Positions 1 to 6,324 are shown, counted from the first letter of the stretch. The stretch is DNA of 6,324 bases from an uncultured Erysipelotrichaceae bacterium (GCA_902797415.1 CADBSQ010000181.1:1-6324); one strand, 5' to 3'. The notes: generated by a model not told the origin, from the letters alone. Numbers and translations are program-made.

Positions 1-1005
1 ATTTATATTTATGTAGAATCATTAGAAAGTACTTTTTTTTCAAAAAATCTTGGTGGAAGTAGCGAGTATAATTTAATGGAGGGGATTATGCCTCTATCAA
101 ACAGTAACATTAATTTTTCTAATTCTAATAAACAAGGTGGAGCAAGCGTGTTTTTCGGAACTGGATGGACATCTGCGGCTATGGTTGCACAGTCAGCAGC
201 TATCCCCGTAAAAATGAGTTTAGATGTTAATACTATTGATATGAAAAGTTATTTGAAAGGTGCATATACTATTGGAGAAGTATTAAAAGAAAATGGTTAT
301 AATAACTATTTGATGATTGGCTCAGATGCTAAATTCGGAAATAGAGAATTATTTTTTAGAACTCACGGTGATTATCAAATATATGATTATAATACTGCTA
401 AAGAAGATAAAATTATAGCTGATGATTATTATGTATGGTGGGGATATGAAGATTCAATTCTATTTGATTATGCAAAATTGAAATTACAAGAAATATCTTC
501 GGAAGATAAACCATTTAATTTTACTATACTTACCTCCAATACGCATTTTCCAGATGGTTATTTAGAGAGCGATTGTCCTCAAAAGTATGATAAGAAGCTA
601 TCTAATGTAATTTCCTGTAATATAGAAGATTTATCTAAATTTATTTACTGGATTCAAAAACAAGACTTTTATAAGAATACTACTATCGTTATTGTAGGTG
701 ATCATCTTCACATGAATAACAAATATTTTAAAGATATTAAGGATAGCAATAGAAAAGTATACAACCTATTTATTAATTCAAGTATAAAAGCTAAGAATTC
801 AAAAAATCGAAAGTTTTCTACATTAGATATGTTCCCCACCACTATTGCAAGTCTAGGCGCAAAAATCGAGGGAGAACAACTAGGCCTTGGAGTTAATTTA
901 TTTTCTACAAGGCAAACCCTTTTAGAAAAATATGGATATGCATATATGAATAATGAGCTAGCTAAAAACAGTAAATTCTACAAAAATAAATTTATAAAAG
1001 AATAA
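1..1005 (+). CDS. MdoB/LtaS-type phosphoglycerol (or phosphoethanolamine) transferase, 5'-truncated
   Basis: The reading frame is open from the first base, so the ATG at 76 is internal; 334 C-terminal residues are visible and the N-terminal membrane domain lies outside the window. Numbering from base 1, the sequence carries the marks of the alkaline-phosphatase/sulfatase superfamily branch that includes E. coli OpgB (MdoB) and Staphylococcus LtaS. These are a VESLES motif whose Glu6 should bind the metal, GTGWTSA with the likely nucleophile Thr57 (codon 169-171), SNTHFPDG with His182, and GDHLHMNN with metal ligands Asp234 and His235. The GTGWTSAAMVAQ and DHLxM wording resembles OpgB more than LtaS. 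Family members move a phosphoglycerol or related head group from a phospholipid to an extracytoplasmic glycan or polymer; the acceptor here is unknown. All visible catalytic positions are intact. The gene ends with TAA and no hairpin terminator follows, so some read-through into the next unit is possible. Confidence 0.85.
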   Translation: MYIYVESLESTFFSKNLGGSSEYNLMEGIMPLSNSNINFSNSNKQGGASVFFGTGWTSAAMVAQSAAIPVKMSLDVNTIDMKSYLKGAYTIGEVLKENGYNNYLMIGSDAKFGNRELFFRTHGDYQIYDYNTAKEDKIIADDYYVWWGYEDSILFDYAKLKLQEISSEDKPFNFTILTSNTHFPDGYLESDCPQKYDKKLSNVISCNIEDLSKFIYWIQKQDFYKNTTIVIVGDHLHMNNKYFKDIKDSNRKVYNLFINSSIKAKNSKNRKFSTLDMFPTTIASLGAKIEGEQLGLGVNLFSTRQTLLEKYGYAYMNNELAKNSKFYKNKFIKE

Positions 1006-1024
1006 TAAAAAAATGTAAAGAATA

Positions 1025-1053
1025 TTGAAATTTTGAATATCATTTTATATAAT
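1025..1053 (+). promoter_or_regulatory. Sigma-A-type promoter for the membrane protein/lysozyme unit
   Basis: A TTGAAA -35 element (1025-1030) and a perfect TATAAT -10 element (1048-1053) are separated by exactly 17 nt. They lie just downstream of the transferase stop codon and upstream of the TTG start at 1127. Transcription would begin near 1060, giving a leader of about 67 nt. The leader is AT-rich, and I see no riboswitch or attenuator fold in it. Such motifs are commoner by chance in AT-rich DNA, but element match, spacing and position all agree. Confidence 0.75.
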
Positions 1054-1112
1054 GTATGTAGTAAAAAATTATCAGAATTAAGAGTTTTTAAAAATATTAA
1101 TATTGATACTAA

Positions 1113-1118
1113 AGGGAG
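1113..1118 (+). promoter_or_regulatory. Ribosome binding site that fixes a TTG start
   Basis: AGGGAG lies 8 nt upstream of TTG at 1127. This favours 1127 over the earlier in-frame TTG at 1103 (no purine-rich site in front) and GTG at 1118, which begins at the last base of the site itself. Confidence 0.75.
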
Positions 1119-1126
1119 TGGTTTTA

Positions 1127-1555
1127 TTGTTTAAAAGAATATTAGTTTTGGTACTCTTATTAACAATTATCATTGGATTTTTTGGATATTTATTCTTTTT
1201 TAATAAAGGTACATTTTTACTAAACAAGGGAATAGAAATCAAAGATGACAGACCAAAGGATAATGAGCCGTATAAAGAATCAAAAATAATAAAAAGTGAG
1301 ATTTCTGATGATAAAACTGAGATAAAATTAAAATTTGATGAATATATAGTTGCAAATGGTTTTATAGGCGCTTCTGATAATGCATATTTTACAAGAAATA
1401 ATGTTTTATATCATTTAACAATTTCAACTGATACTATTACAAAAATAGCCGAGGGAATAAAGCATATTGAAGAGGACAAAGATTCTTTAATTGTTTATAA
1501 AGGAGATAATTTTAAAATTATAAAAGAAGATGATTATATTATATATGTAGATTAG
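1127..1555 (+). CDS. Single-pass membrane protein of unknown function with a beta-rich extracytoplasmic domain
   Basis: This 142-residue protein is not a family I can name. It starts at TTG with a good RBS 8 nt upstream. Residues 4-25 form one strongly hydrophobic helix after a short basic start (MFKR), with no lipobox cysteine, so it is probably an N-terminal anchor with the rest outside the cell. Residues 36-60 are charged and look like a linker. Residues 85-142 (NAYFTRNNVLYHLTIS onwards) alternate short beta strands and turns, with repeated N/D-x-aromatic patterns. This loosely resembles one blade of the propeller-like repeats found in DUF5050-type surface proteins, which is only an impression. 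The stop is 11 nt before the lysozyme gene and both share one promoter and terminator, so it is likely co-expressed with the lysozyme. It might anchor, regulate or protect against that enzyme, but nothing in the sequence demonstrates this. Confidence 0.75.
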   Translation: MFKRILVLVLLLTIIIGFFGYLFFFNKGTFLLNKGIEIKDDRPKDNEPYKESKIIKSEISDDKTEIKLKFDEYIVANGFIGASDNAYFTRNNVLYHLTISTDTITKIAEGIKHIEEDKDSLIVYKGDNFKIIKEDDYIIYVD

Positions 1556-1566
1556 GCAGGGATTTT

Positions 1567-4017
1567 ATGAAGAAAAAAATATTTTTATTATTTATATTAT
1601 TCATTTATGTGGGAAGCGTAAAAGCTGACGAAATAAAATTAGGTACTTATAAAATAGTCAGTGCTAGTAATGAAAATTTGTTTTTAGTTGAGAATAACAG
1701 AAATATTGAGTTAGGTAATGAACAGAGTGACGGTACAAAACTATGGGATATTTATTCATGTGGGAATTATTATTATATTAAAAATCATGATGATAATACT
1801 AGAGCAATAGAACTGGCTGGTGCTGGTCGAACTAACGGAACAAATATTCAAACGTATACAGTAAATAATACTGCGGCTCAAAAATGGAAATTTGTTTATA
1901 CCGGTAGTCAGTCTTATTATATTACCAACGTTTTAGGCAATTATAATATAGATATATCATATGGTCAAATTAAATACGGAACAAATATTCAAATGTACCA
2001 AAACAACAGTACTGCGGCTCAAAAATGGATATTCAAAAAAGTTGATGATGAGCAACAAGAATTGCCAGATGGCAACTATATAATAAAAGGAAAGAACAAT
2101 ATTAATAATGTAATTGATTTAAAAAACGCAAGTACAGCTAATAGCACAAATATATGGATGTACACAAATAATAATAGCTGGGCACAAATTTGGCAAATAA
2201 GATATAATGATGGATTTTACAAAATTAGTAGTATATTTAATAGCAGTAAAGTTGTAGATGTATATAGTGGAAAGTTTAAGAATTGTAGTAACATCCACTT
2301 GTTTCAATCCAACGATACAAATGCACAAAAATTTAAGATTACAAAAAATACAGATGGAACATATTCAATACGGTCTTTTGATGGTCTTTGGGCTCTAGAT
2401 ATTTATAGTGGTTATACCAAGTCAGGAACAAATCTCCACTTATTTCAGCCTAACGATACAAACGCGCAAAAATTTATTTTTGAAAAAGTAAACCTGTCGG
2501 ACATTGAATCAGGATATTATAATATAGAATCAATATTAGGAGATAATCTAGTTGTTGGTGTAAATAATAAGGCTCTTGCTAATGCAAAAAACGTTGACTT
2601 AAGAGAAAAAACAGATTTTAATTATACCAAATGGTACATAAAAAAAATTGAGCGAGATATTTATACGATTTCTAATGCTGATAACAAAAAATTGGTGCTA
2701 GATGTTAATGGAAATGCTATTGCAAATGGAACCAACGTTCAACTTTATACATCAAATAATACTACAGCCCAAAAATGGATAATTAGAAAAAATGAGGATG
2801 ATACTTACAAGTTTTTAGGTTTGCATAGCGGGAGAGTTCTTGATGTTAAAGGTGGAAGCTCTATTGTTGGAACAAATATTCAAATCTATGATAGTAACGG
2901 ATCGAATGCACAAAAATTTAAAATTACACAAACAGATGTAAGCGAATATACAAGAGAATATGATGATGGTCAATATTCCATAAAACACAGTAATGGTAAA
3001 ATGTTAGATATATCCGGTGCATGTAAAGCAAATGATACACGCGTAGTGTTGTTTCAATCTAACGAAACAAAAGCCCAAATCTGGCAAATAAAATATAATG
3101 GTGATGGAGAATATATAATCAGAAGTGTTATTAATCCAAAACTAGTTTTAACAGCAAAGGATAATAACATAGTTTCAAGTAGAAATGTAAACAATGATTA
3201 TCAAAAATGGTTTTTTGATAAGCAAGGCGACGAAACCTATATCCTAAATAAGGCAACTGGCAAATATTTAAGTTCTTCTGGCAGCAGTATTATTTTAAGT
3301 ACAGTTCCAGGCGATAAATTTAGTTTAGTGCCTTACAAAAAAGTTATTCAATATAAAGGTATAGATATTTCTGAGCATAACGGAAATATAAACTTTGCAA
3401 ACGTGGCTTCATCAGTTGATTTTGTGGTAATTAGAGCAGGTTTTGCAGAAGAAAAAATAGTTAATGGTGTTGATAGATATCAAGACTCCAAATTTATAAA
3501 AAACGTTGAAGAATGTGAAAAATATAACATTCCTTATGCACTTTACCTATATTCCTATGCTAATTATGTGACAGGTAATTATGATTCTGCTTCACTTGAA
3601 GCTGAACATATGAAAAATTTGATTAAAAAAATAACTTCTAAAGGTTATTATCCAACACTTCAACCGACAATTTATTTTGATCAAGAGGACTCAAGTATTA
3701 GTAATTTAGGAAGTAAAACTTTAACTGCAAGTATTAATGAATTTTGTAGAATAATGAATAATAACGGTCAAACTTGCGGTGTTTATGCCAATCAAAATTG
3801 GTTAGATAATCGCGTAGATATTAATAACATTGTTGCAAAAAATCATAAAGTATGGGTTGCTCAGTGGCCAGGATACAATACATATGCTGCTGCGTTGTCT
3901 TCCAAAAGTAGTTACACCAAAACACCTCACAATATATGGCAATTTACTAGTAATGGAAGTATTTCCGGCATCTCTGGGAGAGTAGACTTAGATATAGGAT
4001 ATGATATTTTTAAATAA
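1567..4017 (+). CDS. Secreted GH25 lysozyme with four N-terminal ricin-type beta-trefoil domains
   Basis: An 816-residue exported muramidase, predicted to cleave the MurNAc-GlcNAc beta-1,4 bond of peptidoglycan. Residues 1-20 are a signal peptide (KKK, hydrophobic core, VKA before D21). Residues 25-156, 168-305, 315-452 and 467-589 are four ricin-type beta-trefoils, each made of three repeats of about 45 residues ending in QxW-like motifs (AQKW, AQIW, AQKF); these modules usually bind sugars. Residues 596-816 are the GH25 domain: GIDIS with Asp600, YFDQED with Asp705 and Glu707 (the DxE pair), and a late RVDLDI with Asp807, matching the family's active-site carboxylates. No LPXTG, SLH or GW anchor is visible, so retention would depend on the lectin array. 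The RBS (AGGCAGGGA, 1554-1562) overlaps the upstream stop codon, and a hairpin terminator follows the gene. An ordinary phage endolysin is unlikely given the signal peptide and the absence of holin or phage neighbours. Confidence 0.93.
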   Translation: MKKKIFLLFILFIYVGSVKADEIKLGTYKIVSASNENLFLVENNRNIELGNEQSDGTKLWDIYSCGNYYYIKNHDDNTRAIELAGAGRTNGTNIQTYTVNNTAAQKWKFVYTGSQSYYITNVLGNYNIDISYGQIKYGTNIQMYQNNSTAAQKWIFKKVDDEQQELPDGNYIIKGKNNINNVIDLKNASTANSTNIWMYTNNNSWAQIWQIRYNDGFYKISSIFNSSKVVDVYSGKFKNCSNIHLFQSNDTNAQKFKITKNTDGTYSIRSFDGLWALDIYSGYTKSGTNLHLFQPNDTNAQKFIFEKVNLSDIESGYYNIESILGDNLVVGVNNKALANAKNVDLREKTDFNYTKWYIKKIERDIYTISNADNKKLVLDVNGNAIANGTNVQLYTSNNTTAQKWIIRKNEDDTYKFLGLHSGRVLDVKGGSSIVGTNIQIYDSNGSNAQKFKITQTDVSEYTREYDDGQYSIKHSNGKMLDISGACKANDTRVVLFQSNETKAQIWQIKYNGDGEYIIRSVINPKLVLTAKDNNIVSSRNVNNDYQKWFFDKQGDETYILNKATGKYLSSSGSSIILSTVPGDKFSLVPYKKVIQYKGIDISEHNGNINFANVASSVDFVVIRAGFAEEKIVNGVDRYQDSKFIKNVEECEKYNIPYALYLYSYANYVTGNYDSASLEAEHMKNLIKKITSKGYYPTLQPTIYFDQEDSSISNLGSKTLTASINEFCRIMNNNGQTCGVYANQNWLDNRVDINNIVAKNHKVWVAQWPGYNTYAAALSSKSSYTKTPHNIWQFTSNGSISGISGRVDLDIGYDIFK
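1639..3333 (+). repeat. Array of 12 ricin-type beta-trefoil repeats (four trefoils) inside the lysozyme gene
   Basis: The trefoils lie at about 1639-2034, 2068-2481, 2509-2922 and 2965-3333. Reading the QxW position of the 12 repeats in order gives: absent (LWD), QKW, QKW | QIW, QKF, QKF | TKW, QKW, QKF | QIW, QKW, DKF. The two outermost repeats have lost the motif. A GTN[IV]Q-x-Y motif recurs in repeats 2, 3, 8 and 9, and an LFQ[SP]N[DE]T motif in repeats 5, 6 and 10. Repeats 2 and 3 share a 19-nt identical stretch (1870-1888 and 2011-2029), 141 nt apart. Short linkers of about 8-13 residues separate the trefoils. Confidence 0.85.
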
Positions 4018-4019
4018 AC

Positions 4020-4043
4020 CCTGAATAAGACTTCAGGTTTTTT
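4020..4043 (+). terminator. Intrinsic terminator after the lysozyme gene
   Basis: CCTGAA (4020-4025) pairs with TTCAGG (4032-4037) around a 6-nt loop and is followed at once by six T residues (4038-4043). Upstream AAA could pair with the first T residues if one C is bulged. It starts 2 nt after the lysozyme stop codon and separates this unit from the glycan operon. Confidence 0.85.
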
Positions 4044-4051
4044 ATTAATAG

Positions 4052-4080
4052 TGGATTTTATTTAAAATATCATGTAAAAT
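4052..4080 (+). promoter_or_regulatory. Possible weak promoter for the HAD-GT-GtrA operon
   Basis: A TAAAAT -10-like element at 4075-4080 has a poor -35 candidate, TGGATT (4052-4057), 17 nt upstream. Only three of six -35 bases match consensus. The call rests mainly on the need for a start point between the terminator and the ATG at 4101. The octamer TAAAATAT occurs twice here (4063-4070 and 4075-4082), so either copy might act as the -10. Confidence 0.35.
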
Positions 4081-4100
4081 ATTATTAGAAAAGAGGAAAC

Positions 4101-4688
4101 ATGAAATTAATTGCGTATGATTTTGATGGAACAATATATGATGGTGATTCTTCAGTAGATTTCTATATTTTTTGTTTAATAAGAAGACCTTATATAATTA
4201 TCCTTTGGCCTATACAAGCACTTTTTGCATTACTGTATGTTTTAAATTTTATAGATAAAACAAAGATGAAGAGAGTTTTCTTTCTTTATTTAAAAACTAT
4301 TGGCAAAAAGGAAGAACTGTTGAAAAAGTTTTGGGATAAAAATTATAAAAAAATTAAACAATGGTATTTAGATAAAAAACATGATAAAGATATTATCATA
4401 TCAGCATCCCCAGAATTTCTTTTAGAATTACCCTGCAAAAAGCTAAAAGTTAAAGATTTAATTGCTTCGGAAGTAGATATAAAAACCGGCAAATTTTTAA
4501 GCAAAAATTGTCACGGTACACAAAAAGTATATCGAATAAAAAGCAAGTACCCTAAAGCAATTGTTGAAGAAATGTATACAGATAGTAAAGTAGATAAACC
4601 TATGATAGATTATGCAAAAAAAGGATTTATGGTAAAGAAAAATAAAATATATGATTTTTATGATTTTATTTATAGAAAGGTAAAATAA
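4101..4688 (+). CDS. HAD-IB family phosphatase with hydrophobic cap segment
   Basis: A 195-residue HAD-superfamily hydrolase of the phosphoserine-phosphatase-like IB type. Motif I is DFDGT, with nucleophile Asp7 and general acid Asp9. Motif II is the Ser101 of IIISASP, motif III is probably Lys142 in CHGTQK, and motif IV is YTDSKVD with Asp161 and Asp165. The cap after motif I contains an uncharged stretch at residues 30-50 (PYIIILWPIQ onwards) long enough to enter a membrane, so the substrate may be lipid-linked. The start is supported by GAGG at 4093-4096. The next gene begins 1 nt after the stop and encodes a glycosyltransferase followed by a GtrA protein, which suggests dephosphorylation of a sugar or polyprenyl intermediate in surface glycan synthesis. 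The exact substrate cannot be read from the sequence. SerB itself is unlikely: the cap differs and there is no serine pathway context. Confidence 0.85.
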   Translation: MKLIAYDFDGTIYDGDSSVDFYIFCLIRRPYIIILWPIQALFALLYVLNFIDKTKMKRVFFLYLKTIGKKEELLKKFWDKNYKKIKQWYLDKKHDKDIIISASPEFLLELPCKKLKVKDLIASEVDIKTGKFLSKNCHGTQKVYRIKSKYPKAIVEEMYTDSKVDKPMIDYAKKGFMVKKNKIYDFYDFIYRKVK

Positions 4689-4689
4689 T

Positions 4690-5976
4690 ATGAAAGATAA
4701 AATTACAAAATTAGCAAATGTTTACAAAAAAAATGGCTTTATTGGATTTAATAAGAAATTATATAAATATATAAAGGCAAATTATTTAGATAAAATTAGC
4801 CTCAAAACTATGTTTTTTAAAAGCAAATATGAAAAAGAAATAAATAATATATTAAATGGAAATTATGAAAGAATTATACTATGGAGAAGTAGCTTCGGAT
4901 ATAATGTTGAACTGTTTCAAAGACCACAGCACATTGCAAATAACTTATCTAAACAAAAATGTTTAGTTCTTTACGAAGTAACAACAATGAGTGATAAAGT
5001 GAAAACTTTTGAAAAGAAAAAAGATAATCTTTATCTATTTAATTTTAATAATATTTTACTAAATAAAATTCTTATGATGGAATTAAAAAAAATCAATAAA
5101 CCAAAGTACTTTCAACTATACTCTACAGATTGGAAGCTTTCCATAAAAGATATAGAGAATTATTTTGATAATGGTTTCAAAATGATATATGAGTATGTTG
5201 ATCATATTTCTGCAGATTTATCTGGCACTAAAGATATTCCTAGGTATATAATTGATAAATATGAGTATGTTATGAAGAATGATGATGTTTATGTTGTTAC
5301 CACCGCAGATGAACTAAGAGACGATGTATTAAAACAAAGAGGTAAAAAAAATCTAGCTATTTCATCAAATGGTGTTGATTATAATTATTTTAAAGAATTT
5401 GATAACTCCTTTAAATTAGATGATGAATTTAATAAAATAATACAATCTAAAAAACCAATTTTTATGTATTATGGTGCGCTCGCTAAATGGTTTGATTATG
5501 ATTTAGTAAAAAAACTATCAAAAGAGAACAAATACGAGATAGTTCTATTTGGTATAAAATATGATGATGCTTTTGATAAAAGTGGAATAGAAAAGCTTAA
5601 AAACATTCATTTTTTAGGTGCTAAAGATTATCATATATTAAAATATTATGCAAGATATGCAGATATTTTAACAATACCATTTTTGTTAAATGATATCACA
5701 AAATCAACAAGTCCAGTAAAAATATTTGAATATATGGCTTTAAATATACCAATTGTAACTACAGATTTAAAAGAATGCAGAAAATATAAATCTGTTTTAA
5801 TCGGAAAAACACATGAAGAATTTATGAAAAAATGTGAAGAAGCTTTAACTCTTAAAAATGATAAAAAGTATATTAAACTTCTTGATAAAGAAGCTAAAGA
5901 AAATGACTGGTCAAAAAAAGCTATGGATATTATTAAACTAATTAAAAAAGATGAAAAAGAGGAGCAAAGTAAATGA
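4690..5976 (+). CDS. GT-B fold glycosyltransferase (GT4/TuaH-like)
   Basis: A 428-residue cytoplasmic glycosyltransferase with no signal peptide or clear membrane helix. The first 55 residues are basic and may sit on the membrane surface. The N-terminal Rossmann half holds QRPQH (77-81), a motif seen in TuaH-like transferases of teichuronic-acid and polysaccharide loci. NGVDYNYF (227-234) marks the crossover to the nucleotide-sugar half. YYGALAKWFDYDL (260-271) is the start of that half. TKSTSPVKIFEYMA (337-350) is the donor site, with Glu347 in the usual E position, and ENDWSKKA (404-411) is the typical C-terminal helix. It starts 1 nt after the HAD stop, with AGAAAGG 9 nt upstream, and its TGA overlaps the GtrA start as ATGA, so coupled translation is likely. 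It probably transfers a hexose to a lipid-linked or polymer acceptor; donor and acceptor are unknown. Confidence 0.88.
   Translation: MKDKITKLANVYKKNGFIGFNKKLYKYIKANYLDKISLKTMFFKSKYEKEINNILNGNYERIILWRSSFGYNVELFQRPQHIANNLSKQKCLVLYEVTTMSDKVKTFEKKKDNLYLFNFNNILLNKILMMELKKINKPKYFQLYSTDWKLSIKDIENYFDNGFKMIYEYVDHISADLSGTKDIPRYIIDKYEYVMKNDDVYVVTTADELRDDVLKQRGKKNLAISSNGVDYNYFKEFDNSFKLDDEFNKIIQSKKPIFMYYGALAKWFDYDLVKKLSKENKYEIVLFGIKYDDAFDKSGIEKLKNIHFLGAKDYHILKYYARYADILTIPFLLNDITKSTSPVKIFEYMALNIPIVTTDLKECRKYKSVLIGKTHEEFMKKCEEALTLKNDKKYIKLLDKEAKENDWSKKAMDIIKLIKKDEKEEQSK
5958..5964 (+). promoter_or_regulatory. Ribosome binding site for the GtrA gene inside the glycosyltransferase gene
   Basis: AGAGGAG lies 8 nt before the ATG at 5973, within the last codons of the glycosyltransferase. 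It fixes the overlapping ATGA start and supports translational coupling. Confidence 0.8.
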
Positions 5977-6324
5977 TAGAAACACTTAAAAAATATCATA
6001 TGAAATATAGTGAAGTAATTAATTATTTGTTCTTCGGAGTAGTTACTACAATAGTATGCTTAGTCACATACTATGCACTTGTATTAACGATTCTAGACCC
6101 AAATAATCCTATCCAATTGCAAATTGCCAACATAATTTCTTGGATTGCTGCTGTAACAGTAGCTTATATAACTAATAGAAAATATGTTTTTAAAAGTAAT
6201 AATAAAAATATAAAAAAAGAAATAATTAATTTTACTATTGCAAGAATTTTAACTCTTATTATGGATATGTTAATAATGGGTATTGGTGTTTCTATACTAA
6301 AACTAAATGATAAAGTATTTAAGA
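5973..6324 (+). CDS. GtrA-family polytopic membrane protein, 3'-truncated
   Basis: The visible 117 residues begin at an ATG that overlaps the glycosyltransferase stop by 4 nt and run off the right edge. The pattern is that of the GtrA/DPMS-flippase-like family, usually about 120-150 residues with four helices. A first helix sits at about 15-40 (INYLFFGVVTTIVCLVTYYA), a second at 51-68, then the characteristic YITNRKYVFKS (65-75), and a third helix at about 85-109; the fourth would be beyond the window. Family members are proposed to help move polyprenyl-phosphate sugars across the membrane or to modify surface glycans. Placed after a HAD phosphatase and a GT-B enzyme, it is the likely membrane step of this operon. 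The reading frame is clean up to the edge. Confidence 0.9.
   Translation, partial: MIETLKKYHMKYSEVINYLFFGVVTTIVCLVTYYALVLTILDPNNPIQLQIANIISWIAAVTVAYITNRKYVFKSNNKNIKKEIINFTIARILTLIMDMLIMGIGVSILKLNDKVFK

Noticed and set aside
1093..1104. 12-nt perfect palindrome AATATTAATATT in the leader
   Set aside because: It is pure A/T in AT-rich DNA, too weak as a hairpin and without a second copy that would suggest an operator.
1103..1126. Earlier TTG start for the small membrane protein
   Set aside because: There is no purine-rich site in front of 1103, and the RBS AGGGAG (1113-1118) would fall inside the coding region. TTG at 1127 is correctly spaced from it.
2119..2328. 69-codon open frame on the - strand inside the lysozyme gene
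   Set aside because: It lies wholly within a well-supported + strand domain-coding region, has low-complexity Ile/Cys/Thr-rich content and shows no recognisable domain.
1639..3333. Ricin-like toxin
   Set aside because: Only the sugar-binding beta-trefoil modules are present. There is no ribosome-inactivating A-chain domain, and the catalytic part is a GH25 lysozyme.
1567..4017. Prophage endolysin
   Set aside because: A Sec signal peptide is present, there is no holin, tail or other phage gene, and the neighbours are cell-envelope genes.
5971..5979. Possible mollicute code (TGA as Trp)
   Set aside because: The stop TGA is followed immediately by TAG, so this gene end alone cannot decide. 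However, all 15 Trp codons of the lysozyme and those of the other genes are TGG, whereas code-4 genomes mostly use TGA.
5646..5999. 117-codon open frame on the - strand over the glycosyltransferase 3' end
   Set aside because: It is antisense to the donor-site region of the glycosyltransferase and to the GtrA start. Its Ser/Phe-rich product reflects the complement of Lys/Glu-rich coding sequence.

Overview
The window is a low-GC stretch of DNA with every gene on the + strand. Codon use is strongly AT-biased, Shine-Dalgarno sites are clear, and all tryptophans I checked use TGG. This fits an AT-rich Firmicute (gut Bacilli/Erysipelotrichia or Clostridia type) using the standard bacterial code, not a code-4 mollicute. 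Species cannot be named from the sequence. The gene content concerns the cell envelope: polymer modification, polyprenyl-linked glycan chemistry and peptidoglycan hydrolysis.

Layout. (1) 1-1005 is the C-terminal catalytic part of an alkaline-phosphatase-superfamily phosphoglycerol/phosphoethanolamine transferase (MdoB/OpgB-LtaS type), cut by the left edge. (2) 1006-1126 is a short intergenic region with a near-consensus sigma-A promoter (TTGAAA, 17 nt, TATAAT) and a strong RBS in front of a TTG start. (3) 1127-4017 is a two-gene unit: a 142-residue single-pass membrane protein of unknown function, then, 11 nt later, an 816-residue secreted protein with a signal peptide, four ricin-type beta-trefoils (12 repeats) and a C-terminal GH25 lysozyme domain. 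(4) 4020-4043 is an intrinsic terminator. (5) 4101 to the right edge is a tightly packed three-gene operon: a HAD-IB phosphatase with a hydrophobic cap segment, a GT-B glycosyltransferase (QRPQH type, TuaH-like), and a GtrA-family membrane protein cut by the right edge. The genes are separated by 1 nt and then overlap by 4 nt (ATGA).

How they may work together (inference). The HAD-GT-GtrA operon looks like part of a pathway that builds, dephosphorylates and flips a polyprenyl-linked sugar used to decorate a surface polymer. The upstream MdoB-like enzyme could add phosphoglycerol or a similar group to such a polymer. The lysozyme unit has its own promoter and terminator. It encodes an exported, probably glycan-targeted muramidase plus a membrane-anchored companion. 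The most distinctive element is the lysozyme's 12-unit lectin array. No RNA genes, CRISPR arrays, insertion sequences or phage genes were seen. No gap between genes exceeds 125 nt.
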